Assembly: GCA_964452415.1 (NCBI GenBank)
Contig: CAYVME010000003.1
Location: 1-52,434, forward strand
DNA length: 52,434 nt
Reading direction: 5' to 3'
From: UBA12068 sp964452415
GTDB taxonomy: Bacteria > Patescibacteriota > Minisyncoccia > Moranbacterales > GWC2-37-73
Shown here piece after piece: positions 26,701 through 35,462 of the stretch. The translations under genes and the position numbers were made by a program. The number at the start of each line of letters is the position of its first letter. The stretch's first letter is position 1. A model generated the notes under the pieces. That model worked only from the letters and a program-made list of their open reading frames with translations, had not been told where the DNA came from and searched no databases.

Positions 26701-28767
26701 AATATCATCCGCCCCATCAACACTGCCTACTTCCGGCCAAGAAATTGTAAAATCCTTTGAAGAAATAAAATCCGTTGGCGCATTAACCGAACTCATCAAG
26801 TTGGGCCTACTCTCATCAACACCGATTTCAAACTGGGCAAAATCAGTGGAAACATTATTATAATTATCAATAGCCTTAACATTTAAATAATATGGCTCGG
26901 AATCACTAGGGATACTCCAGAGATCGTTACCTTGCTGATCCCTCATTGAGTATTGCATCGCAAGCGCATACATATCAAAATCAGTTCTATCCTCACCAGA
27001 ATCTTTCAATATAAATTTGCAATTTTCATTTATTTCTTGTGGGTCAATTAATTCTTGTGGCAGAGCTCCGATCCACCAACTATAATAAGGATTAGAAATC
27101 AAGCTTGATTCTTTGAGTAGACCACTATTTGAGACTGGGTCACCTGCTGGATCCGTTCCAAAATATAAACAATATCCTTTTGTGTTAAGTTCGACATCTG
27201 AAGCCTTGTCCCAAGAAAAACCAAATCGTTGAGATCCAGCAGTCCAGCCACCGTTGTTAATTTTTTTGTCATTACCTTCACCGTCCCTACCGATCATTTC
27301 CAGGTTTAAATTTTCACTGCCAATTTCAGGCGCGATTACATCAGATGACCAATACTTAAAATTGATTGAATTTATTTTTGGGGTTACAGAATAATCAGAT
27401 GTTCTAAGCTCAGCCTTTATCTGAAAAAAACTGTCGTTAAGCCCAAAACCATTATTAACAAGATCCGCCGTTAAAACTCCATCCACGCTGTTGAATGTAA
27501 ACTCACCAAGTTGATTATATGTAGCAGCATTTAAATCATTAAGTGTTGTAGCGCTTTTAATATAGAAATCTACACTGGTTGAGGCAGGCAGATCCATTTG
27601 GGCAGAAAAAGAATCTCCGCTCTTCCAGCCCTCATTAGTACCAAGATTTATAATTGAAGATTCCCAAGATCCAGAGGTAGCGTAACGATCATCCAAGAGA
27701 GAAAACTGGAAAACATCAGTCGATCCATCACTGGGCATGGCATATATATAATTATTTTGACCACTCAATAATATTCCATAATAATAATTATAGTCAGCCA
27801 CGTTAGGTATTTCACCAACAGTGCTCCAACTATCAGCAACTATGTCATACTTAAGAAAGTTTTTTCCTTGATCAGGACCACCACCACCTATAACATACAT
27901 ATGCCCAGCGCCATCATGGGTGGAATAAGGAGAATAAAGTGCTTCTGGCGCATCTGCAACTTTGTCCCAAGAATTTAACGACATGTCATATTTCCAAAGA
28001 TATGGAGTGCCATAACCCTCAAGAACATAGATGTTACCTTGCTCATCCACATACATCGACCTAACTGGCCAAGTTCCACTGCCAATACCGGCATAGCTAG
28101 TTATTGCATCCCATGTATTTTGCAATATATTGTACCTTGCAATATCCCCCCATTCTCCAAGTATATATATTCCGTCAAGCCCATCATATGCCATTGCCTT
28201 AAAAGTGCTACCAGAATAATTACTAACATATTCCAAATTAAATGCTTGCGTTGTGTTAAATCTATATAAGACTCCTCCAGCTATAATATAGGCAATACCA
28301 TTTTCAGAATAAATACCCCCATCCCAACTATAACCATACGGAAAATCTCCATTATAATTCCAAATATTAGAGTTAAAATCATATTTATTAACACTGCCAG
28401 CTACTTGATAAATATCATTATTCTCAGTGGCTATAGCGCCATTAAATTGAGCAGAGGGAGGATTGCTGATTTTTTTCCAATGCTGACCAAAAATAAGCTG
28501 CACGCTTTCATCGCTTCCGGTGCCAATAACTTCAGTTGCATTATTGTTGCCTCCAGAAAAAAGAAAATTATCAGAAACATCACTCGTTGGAATAGTTACC
28601 AAGATTTCCTGGCTTGCAGCAAAGACAACTCCATATAATTTCTCGAATTTTTCAAAATAAAAAAATGACCCTAAAATAAGCAACGAACAAACGACCCCAA
28701 GAAGATTAGGGTGTCGCCTTATTATCGCGTTTTTTTTTCTAAAAAAAATATGCATTTTCTTTCGCAT
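23704..28767 (-). CDS. Giant kelch/Ig/LamG/FN3 surface protein (1687 aa)
   Basis: Single N-terminal membrane anchor (about 22-38), then a kelch-like propeller of about six blades (97-355), Ig-like domains, an embedded LamG-like domain (about 789-1015), and FN3 repeats from about 1272 to the tail DSAFALVVANLQQAFGFF. The LamG signatures are GSMEFWMKTN, WHHLAFTWD, and GSIDEIAMYNRNLTSEEI. Compared with the 1458-aa paralogue, the LamG block interrupts one Ig-like domain between DGN and LSDFA. ATG 28767 is chosen over 28842 because the -10 box (28801-28806) lies between them. Likely a carbohydrate- or protein-binding adhesin, by domain type. Confidence 0.8.
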   Translation of the reverse strand: MRKKMHIFFRKKNAIIRRHPNLLGVVCSLLILGSFFYFEKFEKLYGVVFAASQEILVTIPTSDVSDNFLFSGGNNNATEVIGTGSDESVQLIFGQHWKKISNPPSAQFNGAIATENNDIYQVAGSVNKYDFNSNIWNYNGDFPYGYSWDGGIYSENGIAYIIAGGVLYRFNTTQAFNLEYVSNYSGSTFKAMAYDGLDGIYILGEWGDIARYNILQNTWDAITSYAGIGSGTWPVRSMYVDEQGNIYVLEGYGTPYLWKYDMSLNSWDKVADAPEALYSPYSTHDGAGHMYVIGGGGPDQGKNFLKYDIVADSWSTVGEIPNVADYNYYYGILLSGQNNYIYAMPSDGSTDVFQFSLLDDRYATSGSWESSIINLGTNEGWKSGDSFSAQMDLPASTSVDFYIKSATTLNDLNAATYNQLGEFTFNSVDGVLTADLVNNGFGLNDSFFQIKAELRTSDYSVTPKINSINFKYWSSDVIAPEIGSENLNLEMIGRDGEGNDKKINNGGWTAGSQRFGFSWDKASDVELNTKGYCLYFGTDPAGDPVSNSGLLKESSLISNPYYSWWIGALPQELIDPQEINENCKFILKDSGEDRTDFDMYALAMQYSMRDQQGNDLWSIPSDSEPYYLNVKAIDNYNNVSTDFAQFEIGVDESRPNLMSSVNAPTDFISSKDFTISWPEVGSVDGADDIACINSAWDGLSDDGNYDDDGCACKEYDENESCVSWWYSEISGVAGYQYGIVTRIDNRNGVTWYGPNHTNAPDDFFPASETSYTMQNAFLDENGNPMMGRDGNLGEFPIQGSMEFWMKTNTTSGSHDVLSTRDNGDMYNELHFKQDGGSFYACVSDVTGYGDCFDFFPDGDLSVDTWHHLAFTWDQDENLAIGYLNGEEIFSRDVYSWPNVIPNFIVGRGEYDTGRYWDGSIDEIAMYNRNLTSEEIFTQYDVEGYMEGDTYQSVIQRSSNLVHYWKFDGNLVDSVGNADGEIVLGNITFFEDPLAWFSSNAATFDNASYAKFGQQIVLSDFANLNEGTNYIRIKVCDNAGNCDDNSQSTAMVRIAAGSTGRPRNLSVSPADSTSNAYSFSWSLPEDFPGKNYDPNGDELSYCYTVNTLPSAQTCTFTEKSDCAEGLCSLDADAFATRPGENTFYVATRYISDSVDIIDYNDYNSISFNYSGSAPGIVEGVDISDVSIKDAQDWKLAIFWNQPSEIGAGVSKYEIFRGENRSSCDSFEEIGFTEGLAYIDPDLEQKDYYYCVRACDSANNCGAYSSLVTEFPTGKFTEPAILTSGPDISEISTSKATIDWTTDRESDSRVAFGTKSREYLVEEPSKPDQVSDHNIVLNDLSPGTKYYFEAKWMDEDGNIGVAKQKSFQTKPTPSVKDVKALQVGISNSLIHFTAENANKALIYYGKTTAFGSSKEVVTNEEEGTYDVQLEDLEDDTKYYYKINTFDSEGREYEGTTVDFTTIPRPKVFDVKVQQVMNAAVPTVSVFWNSNVEVLSVVSFYPEGNIEEIRKEVSVDFIAGSHEMIVGDLKEDTQYVWIVSGTDRSGNEVISDSYVFNTSEDARPPQISDLTVEGSNTAINNGSENEQNISQLLVSWTTDELATSQVEFGEGTEANYPQKTQEDSNLTYNHMVAISGLTPSRVYHLRAISKDKAGNVGNSFDSISITPKEIDSAFALVVANLQQAFGFFGN

Positions 28768-28800
28768 TGGCAACTTTTTATTTTTATTGCTTGTGTCAAA

Positions 28801-28809
28801 ATTATAGCA
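28801..28809 (-). promoter_or_regulatory. Extended -10 promoter of the 1687-aa surface protein
   Basis: Reads TG-C-TATAAT on the - strand, about 34 nt upstream of the chosen ATG, after an A-rich leader like those of its paralogues. Confidence 0.75.
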
Positions 28810-28831
28810 TATTTTCCTACTTTTTGCACAA

Positions 28832-28862
28832 CAAAAAAACACCTATTTTTTGAAGTGTTTTT
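28832..28862 (-). terminator. Intrinsic terminator of the 1689-aa surface gene
   Basis: On the - strand AAAACAC pairs with GTGTTTT, followed by TTTGTTG. The loop is long (about 12 nt), so efficiency is uncertain. Confidence 0.6.
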
Positions 28863-28868
28863 TTAATT

Positions 28869-31800
28869 TTACCTATTAAAAGCACTCAAAAACCCAAACA
28901 CCTCAACCAAATTTCCAACCACCAACTCAAGGGCGCTGTCCACGGCTTTTGGAGTTATGCTGACTGTGTCTTGGGAGTTTGCGATGTTTCCCATTTGATC
29001 TTTAGAGATGATTCTGAGATGATACACTTTTGAAGGTGTAAGTCCTGAGATGATGACGAGGTGGTTATTGGTAAGGTTTGAATCTTCTTGAGTTTTTTGA
29101 GTGTATGAAGTTCCCACTCCTTCTCCAAATTCCACTTGTGAAGTTGAAGCTTCATCTGTGTTCCAAGCAACTGCAAATTGTGAGAGTTTGTCAGCTTGAT
29201 TTTTGGTGCTGGCTCCTTCAACCACAATTTCAGAGATTTGAGGAGGCCGCGTGTCTGAAGCGGTAGTAAAAGAATAGGTGTCAGAACTTGCTTCATTTCC
29301 AACTCTGTCCACACCTTTGACGGTGAGCTGATAAGTTGTCATGGGTCTCAGATTCATAATAGTTGCTTCGTGGAAACCTGAAACAAGATCAACTTGGACT
29401 TCCACTCTATTATCAGTTGGATTGTCATTTGGGGCATATGAGATAATTGAAGAAATCTCAGTGTTAGTGTTCCAAGTGACTTTGATTCCAGGTTGGGCTG
29501 AATCTTTGATTGCTTCAATTTCAACATTTGAAATTCTTGGTTTTGGGAGGGTGGTGAAGTCGATTGTCGTTCCTTCATATTCACTTTCCTCAGCATCAAA
29601 AGTGTTGATTCTATAATAATATTTTGTTCCATCCAAAAGATCAGACAATTCGGTTGCATAAGTGGACTCAGAAGTGGAAGTTGAAATTTCTTTTGATCCT
29701 CCGAAATTGGTTGTTTGTCCATAATCTATTCTGACTTTTGTGGCACCTTTCGTTGTGAAGCTGACAATTGCAGATGAGATTCCAATATTTTTAACAGAAA
29801 CATTTTTCACGCTTGGCGGATCCTCGGTTCTGAATGTTTTTTCCGTGCTCACGCCAGTGTTTCCATCCTCATCGGTCCATTTAGCTTTATAGAAATATTT
29901 TGTGTCAGGTTCGAGACCAGAAAGTCTGATGCTGTGCGAGGTTGCCTGAGCTGAATCACTTGGTTCAACTTTTTCATATGTTCCACTTTTTGTTCCAATC
30001 TGAATCTTGGAATCTGCAGCTCTTTTTGTGCTCCAAGAAACAAGAGCTTTCTTTGTTGTAATCTCATCAGCTATTGGCTCCGAGTCCAATTCTGGCGCAA
30101 CAACCCATTTTCCAGTTGGAAAAATGCTTACTGCATTTGTTCCTGAACTCTCAGCGTTTGCGCCATCTCTGACAAAGACCTTATAAAAATATTCTTTCGA
30201 TTCTGGAGTATTGTCCACATAAGACAAGCCTGATGTTTCGCCAACTTCCTCAAAATCAATTCCGTTTTCCGATCTGGAAATCAAATAATGCAAATTTCCA
30301 GCCCCTTGATACTCAGGCGCGCCCCAAGTCAAGGTCACATTCCATTGCGCAAGCGACTTTATTGAAGAATCAGAAGCCATCAAATTGTTAACATTGTCTG
30401 GATCGGTTGAATCAAGAATGAAATTGCCTGAAATTGAGTTGCTCGGAGAATAATTCGGAGTTTCGGCATCATCAACCGCAACAACCGTGACAGTGTTTGT
30501 GCCCTTATTAACATTCGGAAGATTTCGAAGTGAAACTTGCCTGCTTGTGCCATTGTCAAAATATGTCGCAGGATTATTTTCCAAAGTGTTCAATGAAGAC
30601 GGAGTTGGTGTGTTCACCATATAATAATAATGAGAAACACTTTGACCTTCTGATGGTTGCGCCTCTGGCCATTCCAAGGCAAATGAGTTTTCCGTTGAAG
30701 TTTGCGGAGAAACTGTCACAACATCAATATCATTAAAACGCGGAGCATCTCCACCATAGGCCAAATTGCAAGTTCTGACCGTGTTCAAGCCAGAAACATT
30801 TCCGGCATTATCAATTGCTCGAAAATACACAATATTATTGCCAGAAACAATTCCTCCCCCATCCTGATCACTAGTTAAATTGCGTGAATTCTCAATCAAC
30901 GGAAAATATTGATTTATTCCTAGAATTGTTTCTGTCGTGCTTCCAAGCCAATCAGAATCTATTGAGTTAAGTTGATATTGATAACCAAAAAGACCAGAGT
31001 GGTCATCTGAAGCCATGCCGTTTCCACTTGTCGGCCACATGAAATTCATGTCCACCACATTACTGAAACTTCCAGAGGCGCAAGAAAGATAGACCACATT
31101 GTTTGGCGGAGTGTTGTCAAAAAGGAAAGAAAAATCAATTGAAGTGTCTGAAATGTTTCCTGCCAAGTCCACAGCCTTAAGCTTGAAATAATATGGTGTA
31201 TCTTCATTTTGAGTTGTAAGCCAAAGATTGCCCCTTAAGGTAGCATTAGCAAAATCAACACTGTTTCCAGGAATTATAAATGGACAATAATCAGGCATTG
31301 CAATTGGAGAAGTTCCAAGTAAGCCTGGGGTTGTTTCTGGATCTCCGACAATGGTTTCATCTGTTCCAAGATAAGCACAGTAACCTAAAATGCCAGATTG
31401 TCCATTATCATTCCCAATACTCCATGAAAAATACGGAGCCAAATTATTCGCCCAATCATTTTGCGCAAGCATTCTTCCACTCGAGGACAGCGCCATTCCC
31501 AAATTAGTAGCATTTGATGGAGGCGTATCATCAGAGCGATAATTTAGGACTATGGTTTCCAATTCAGGGTTAATCCCTGAATCTTGCTCCAGAGTGGCTT
31601 TGATTTGAACATAGCGATTATTTCCAGTTCCGACACCTGCCAAGTCCAGTTCCGCTTTTGTTTTCTCAAAAGTTACTCCGCCATTTGCCACACCCAGATC
31701 CGCATATGGAGCAGTTGCCAAATCCTCTTTGGTTTGGGCTGATTTAATTTGAAAAGTGATGGTGCTCTCCGCTCCCACATTATTCACCGTCGCCGAAAAA

Positions 31801-33938
31801 GCAACACTCCCGTCGGTACCATCTCCCCAACCGCCATTCCAAATAAGATCGATGATGTTGTCATTTGTTGGCGACTCCCACATGCCCAAAAGTGGCAAGG
31901 TCGATTCTTCAGGGCTCAATGAAACTGTTTTAAAGACATATGGATAACGAATAATAACAATTCCTGAGCCACCCGTACCACTGGCCACATTCTCTCCTCC
32001 TCCTCCACCACCACCGCCCGTATTTGGAGACCCACTTGTTGCAGCTGTTGCTCCATAACGACCATTTCCTCCACCGCCTGCACCCCCTTGAGGAATTCCT
32101 ACAGTTGCACTACCATGAGAAGAACCAGCTCCACCACCAGCATAATAAGTTGAGATGCCACTGATAGAATAAGCTACGCCACTACCACCAAAACCCCCTT
32201 CTCTGCTATTAGTTCCGTAATCATTACCACCCACAGCGCCGACTCCTCCACCACCAGCGCCACCATACCTAGGTGAATTAGGCGCAGTACCTCCGCCATT
32301 ATTCCCTTGCCCTGAAGTTCCAGTTGCAAGAGAATTGCTAGATGGATGATACTGCCCAGATCCACCACCAGAACCACCATTGGATGGGCCATACAGACTA
32401 TATGAACCGCCTCGTCCACCACCAACAGCTGTCAATGTAGAAAAAACACTATTTTGACCATTTGCACCACTTGTAGCACCACCAGCTCCAACAGTTACTG
32501 CATAATTTCCGGAAGAAACAGAAAAATTGTTATCATACACCAAGCCACCAGCACCACCTCCACCGGCATTGCCAACATTAGTAGCTCCACCAGCACCACC
32601 GCCAGCCACAACCAAAACCTCTACTGGCTTATCAGTATTAATATTAAAATTTCCACTTGAAGTAAAGGTGTGAATCGCGTCATTACCTGAATAAGTAATA
32701 TTTCCCCCAGTAGCTGGAAGAGTAAAAGCTGTTGACCCATTCACAGCACCTGCACTACCATAATACATATTTATATTTTTTCCTGATGATGAAATCGATG
32801 GAATTCTCACCCAGATTTTGGCATTTTGTCCGACTGCAGTATATTTTTCAACCCAATATTCCAAGTCGGTGCTGTCATTTGAATCTTTGAATCTGAAATC
32901 ATCACCGTCTTCTTGAGTTTTTAGATATATCTCATCAAAAAGCGGTGAACGATTGTTATCCATGAGCTTTTGAACCTCAGCTCCAGACAAGGCTCGATTA
33001 TAAACCCTGACTTCATCAATTTGACCATTAAAAAAAGACTGTGGGGTTCCCCCACTATTAACACTGGCTCCAATTTTTTCTGCAATTCCAGCTGAATTAA
33101 TAACATTAACGGTTCCCGTAGCGGAATCAAGTTGACCATCAACATACATCCTGGTGTCAGCCCCGTTTATCACTCCAACTACATGATGCCAAACACCTGG
33201 CGTTATCGGAATGGTTCCACTGAAATTACTTCCTCCATGATGTCCAATATTCATCATTCCGGTAGCTGCATTTATTTTGAGTCCATATCCATTAACGCCT
33301 GCAGTTCCCTTTGCAATGATTTGCTGTCCCAATAATGGATCAATTGCATCCACATTTATCCAAGCTGACATCGTTACCGCATTATAACTTGGCAAATCCA
33401 AGGAACTTGAAGCTGGAATTGAAATATAATCATCAATTCCATCAAAATTTCTACTCTTGTTATATCTTCCATCAGTAATAACCGACCCTCCAACATCCAA
33501 GCCATTATTAGAATTGCCTGAGATATCGCCAGCGCCAGAACCGGAAGTTTCATCCAAATTCCAATATCCGATCCCTCCCTCATCAATCAAAATTTGATAA
33601 TTGGAAAGATCTTGTCCTGTTACATTTGAAACCTCCAAAGATCTTTTGTACAATGTTCCATCTGGTCCAACCTCACCTTCAATATGAACAACTCCACCTG
33701 CTCCCAAGCCGGAAACTGCAGTTGTGTCAAAAACACCCTGCTCAAAATCTGTCGAAGTATCCAGCACGATTGATGAAGAAGTATCAGCAGATATTCCTGG
33801 AAACAAAATTCCTGTGGCTAAAAAATAAACCCCAAAGAGACTTCCCACAGCAAAAGTCATGACCAAAATAAGGTTAAACTGCCATTTCGCAATGGTGATT
33901 TTTTTTGTAAAGATATTCTGAATAGTACTATTCAACAT
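28869..33938 (-). CDS. Giant DUF2341/LamG/glycine-rich/FN3 surface protein (1689 aa)
   Basis: After an N-terminal membrane segment (19-45), a DUF2341-type domain starts (SNVTGQDLSNYQILID) and is interrupted by a complete LamG domain (about 122-312; FDGIDDYISIP, WHHVVGVINGADTRMYVDG, IDEVRVYNRALS). DUF2341 then resumes (DDFRFKDSNDSTDLEYWVE, IWVRIPS, INMYYGS). A glycine-rich block (about 432-664) with many GGGGAGG runs, bounded by VEVLVVAGGG and GGSGIVIIRYP, matches the polyglycine fold known from phage and bacterial adhesins. Ig-like and FN3 repeats follow, ending in DSALELVVGNLVEVFGFL. The promoter and ATG agree well. Probably a multi-ligand adhesin. Confidence 0.82.
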   Translation of the reverse strand: MLNSTIQNIFTKKITIAKWQFNLILVMTFAVGSLFGVYFLATGILFPGISADTSSSIVLDTSTDFEQGVFDTTAVSGLGAGGVVHIEGEVGPDGTLYKRSLEVSNVTGQDLSNYQILIDEGGIGYWNLDETSGSGAGDISGNSNNGLDVGGSVITDGRYNKSRNFDGIDDYISIPASSSLDLPSYNAVTMSAWINVDAIDPLLGQQIIAKGTAGVNGYGLKINAATGMMNIGHHGGSNFSGTIPITPGVWHHVVGVINGADTRMYVDGQLDSATGTVNVINSAGIAEKIGASVNSGGTPQSFFNGQIDEVRVYNRALSGAEVQKLMDNNRSPLFDEIYLKTQEDGDDFRFKDSNDSTDLEYWVEKYTAVGQNAKIWVRIPSISSSGKNINMYYGSAGAVNGSTAFTLPATGGNITYSGNDAIHTFTSSGNFNINTDKPVEVLVVAGGGAGGATNVGNAGGGGAGGLVYDNNFSVSSGNYAVTVGAGGATSGANGQNSVFSTLTAVGGGRGGSYSLYGPSNGGSGGGSGQYHPSSNSLATGTSGQGNNGGGTAPNSPRYGGAGGGGVGAVGGNDYGTNSREGGFGGSGVAYSISGISTYYAGGGAGSSHGSATVGIPQGGAGGGGNGRYGATAATSGSPNTGGGGGGGGENVASGTGGSGIVIIRYPYVFKTVSLSPEESTLPLLGMWESPTNDNIIDLIWNGGWGDGTDGSVAFSATVNNVGAESTITFQIKSAQTKEDLATAPYADLGVANGGVTFEKTKAELDLAGVGTGNNRYVQIKATLEQDSGINPELETIVLNYRSDDTPPSNATNLGMALSSSGRMLAQNDWANNLAPYFSWSIGNDNGQSGILGYCAYLGTDETIVGDPETTPGLLGTSPIAMPDYCPFIIPGNSVDFANATLRGNLWLTTQNEDTPYYFKLKAVDLAGNISDTSIDFSFLFDNTPPNNVVYLSCASGSFSNVVDMNFMWPTSGNGMASDDHSGLFGYQYQLNSIDSDWLGSTTETILGINQYFPLIENSRNLTSDQDGGGIVSGNNIVYFRAIDNAGNVSGLNTVRTCNLAYGGDAPRFNDIDVVTVSPQTSTENSFALEWPEAQPSEGQSVSHYYYMVNTPTPSSLNTLENNPATYFDNGTSRQVSLRNLPNVNKGTNTVTVVAVDDAETPNYSPSNSISGNFILDSTDPDNVNNLMASDSSIKSLAQWNVTLTWGAPEYQGAGNLHYLISRSENGIDFEEVGETSGLSYVDNTPESKEYFYKVFVRDGANAESSGTNAVSIFPTGKWVVAPELDSEPIADEITTKKALVSWSTKRAADSKIQIGTKSGTYEKVEPSDSAQATSHSIRLSGLEPDTKYFYKAKWTDEDGNTGVSTEKTFRTEDPPSVKNVSVKNIGISSAIVSFTTKGATKVRIDYGQTTNFGGSKEISTSTSESTYATELSDLLDGTKYYYRINTFDAEESEYEGTTIDFTTLPKPRISNVEIEAIKDSAQPGIKVTWNTNTEISSIISYAPNDNPTDNRVEVQVDLVSGFHEATIMNLRPMTTYQLTVKGVDRVGNEASSDTYSFTTASDTRPPQISEIVVEGASTKNQADKLSQFAVAWNTDEASTSQVEFGEGVGTSYTQKTQEDSNLTNNHLVIISGLTPSKVYHLRIISKDQMGNIANSQDTVSITPKAVDSALELVVGNLVEVFGFLSAFNR

Positions 33939-33976
33939 TTTTTATTTTTCTTTTAATTTCAGCAATCCGTTAATGA

Positions 33977-34005
33977 TTTATAGCACGATTTTGATCTTCT
34001 TGCAA
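33977..34005 (-). promoter_or_regulatory. Promoter of the 1689-aa surface protein
   Basis: On the - strand TTGCAA (34000-34005), 17-nt spacer, then TG-C-TATAAA. It combines a -35 and an extended -10; the leader is about 32 nt. Confidence 0.8.
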
Positions 34006-34007
34006 AA

Positions 34008-34043
34008 CAAAAAAAAGCATCTCTGCTAGCCAAGAGATGCTTT
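34008..34043 (-). terminator. Intrinsic terminator of manC
   Basis: AAAGCATCTCT (34014-34024) pairs with AGAGATGCTTT (34033-34043), with a long T-run on the - strand. Confidence 0.9.
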
Positions 34044-34076
34044 CAAAAAAACTAGCACTAATTTTATCAATAAGGA

Positions 34077-35456
34077 CTATTTCCTCCCGTAATTATCTTC
34101 ATATCTAATGATGTCATCCTCTTCCAAATAATCTCCAGTTTGAACCTCGATAATCTCAAGACTAGTTTTTCCAGGATTTGAAAGCCGATGTTTGGCCTTG
34201 GCTGGAATGTATGTGCTTTCATTTTCATGCAAGACCAATAAATTCTCACCATTAACCACTCCGGCAGTTCCCTTGACCACCACCCAATGTTCAGCTCTTC
34301 GATTGTGGGACTGGAGACTCAATGTTGAACCAGGATGCACTGTGATTTTTTTCACTTTGTGATTTTTTTCATCAATCAAGACTTCATATTTTCCCCATGG
34401 TCTTTGCACCTCAATATTATGTTCAATTTCTTTGTAATTATTCTCCTTAAGATAACTCACAATCTTTTTAACTTCATCACTGCGTCCTCGCTTGTGAATC
34501 AAGATGCAATCATTATTCTCCACCACCACCAAATCTTCAACTCCAATGGTTGTGACCAAGCGATTGGTTGATGAATGCACAAAAACATTTTTACTGTCCA
34601 AAAGCACATGTCTGCTTTTATTTTTTCCTTTCTGCTCAGTGACTTCAGCCAAAGCATCAAAAGATCCAATATCACTCCAACCAAAATCGCCCTCAAAAAC
34701 AATTCCTTTTTTTGATTTTTCTGAAATAGCAGTATCAATCGCCTCATTATCAAGATTCTCAAAATCCTTCACAAATTTTTCAAAACTATTTTTGTATTGT
34801 GTGAACAATTTTGGCGCATGTTTTTTTAGCTCATCCGTGAAAGTTTTTGCATTGAAAATATACATTCCAGAATTCCAGACATACTCCCCACTTTTCAAAT
34901 ACTCCTGGGCAGTTTCGCGATCAGGTTTTTCCTTGAAAGCTTCCAGCTTCCAAAATCCAGCCTCCTTTTTGCCTTTTTTAATGTATCCAAATCCGGTTTC
35001 CGGAGCAATTGGCGTTATTCCAATTGTGCCAAGATTGTTGCCGACTTTCTTCATGGCAGATTTAACAACCTCAATATACGCTTCAGGCTTTCCAATATAG
35101 TGATCTGCTGGATTTATGATAATGGGTTGATCTTTTTTTATTTTGATAACATCAGTCAAATATTTCACGCCTAATGCAATTGCAGGAGCTGTGTTGAGCG
35201 ATGCAGGCTCAGTAATTATCTGCTCCTTAATGATCTGAGGATAAACCTCCCTGATTTGATTGAAAACATTGAAATAATTTTCACTGTTTGTGACAAGAAA
35301 AATATTTTTTGCCGGCACAACTTTTTTCATGCGCAAAAAAGTTTCCTGAAGCAGTGAGTTGTCAGAATACAATTTCAAAAATTGCTTTGGAAAATTTTTG
35401 CGTGAAAGTGGCCAAAGACGAGTTCCAGATCCACCACAGAGAATAATTGAATACAT
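34077..35456 (-). CDS. manC: Bifunctional mannose-1-phosphate guanylyltransferase / mannose-6-phosphate isomerase
   Basis: Makes GDP-mannose from mannose-1-P and GTP, and interconverts fructose-6-P and mannose-6-P. The N-terminal nucleotidyltransferase has the type II signature GGSGTRLWPLSR and FPKQFL. The C-terminal cupin (about 350-459) has the isomerase features PWGKYEVL, LSLQSHNRRAEHWVVVKG and the terminal EIIEVQTGDYLEEDDIIRYED. The 459-aa length is normal for AlgA/ManC. With the phosphomannomutase at 3172-4593, the route from fructose-6-P to GDP-mannose is complete in this window. The cupin PGI gene lies 97 bp upstream on the same strand, the gap filled by an inverted word repeat; no Shine-Dalgarno. 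Confidence 0.94.
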   Translation of the reverse strand: MYSIILCGGSGTRLWPLSRKNFPKQFLKLYSDNSLLQETFLRMKKVVPAKNIFLVTNSENYFNVFNQIREVYPQIIKEQIITEPASLNTAPAIALGVKYLTDVIKIKKDQPIIINPADHYIGKPEAYIEVVKSAMKKVGNNLGTIGITPIAPETGFGYIKKGKKEAGFWKLEAFKEKPDRETAQEYLKSGEYVWNSGMYIFNAKTFTDELKKHAPKLFTQYKNSFEKFVKDFENLDNEAIDTAISEKSKKGIVFEGDFGWSDIGSFDALAEVTEQKGKNKSRHVLLDSKNVFVHSSTNRLVTTIGVEDLVVVENNDCILIHKRGRSDEVKKIVSYLKENNYKEIEHNIEVQRPWGKYEVLIDEKNHKVKKITVHPGSTLSLQSHNRRAEHWVVVKGTAGVVNGENLLVLHENESTYIPAKAKHRLSNPGKTSLEIIEVQTGDYLEEDDIIRYEDNYGRK

Positions 35457-35462
35457 ATAACT

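Noticed and set aside
31945..32640. Possible CRISPR or DNA tandem repeat in the CCACC-rich block
   Set aside because: The repeats are GGN glycine codons in frame within the 1689-aa protein, with irregular spacing and no spacers.
34335..35100. Long antisense ORFs opposite manC (and similar ones opposite recA, ftsK, trpS)
   Set aside because: They are frame shadows of strongly conserved genes, with no recognisable domain or start signals.
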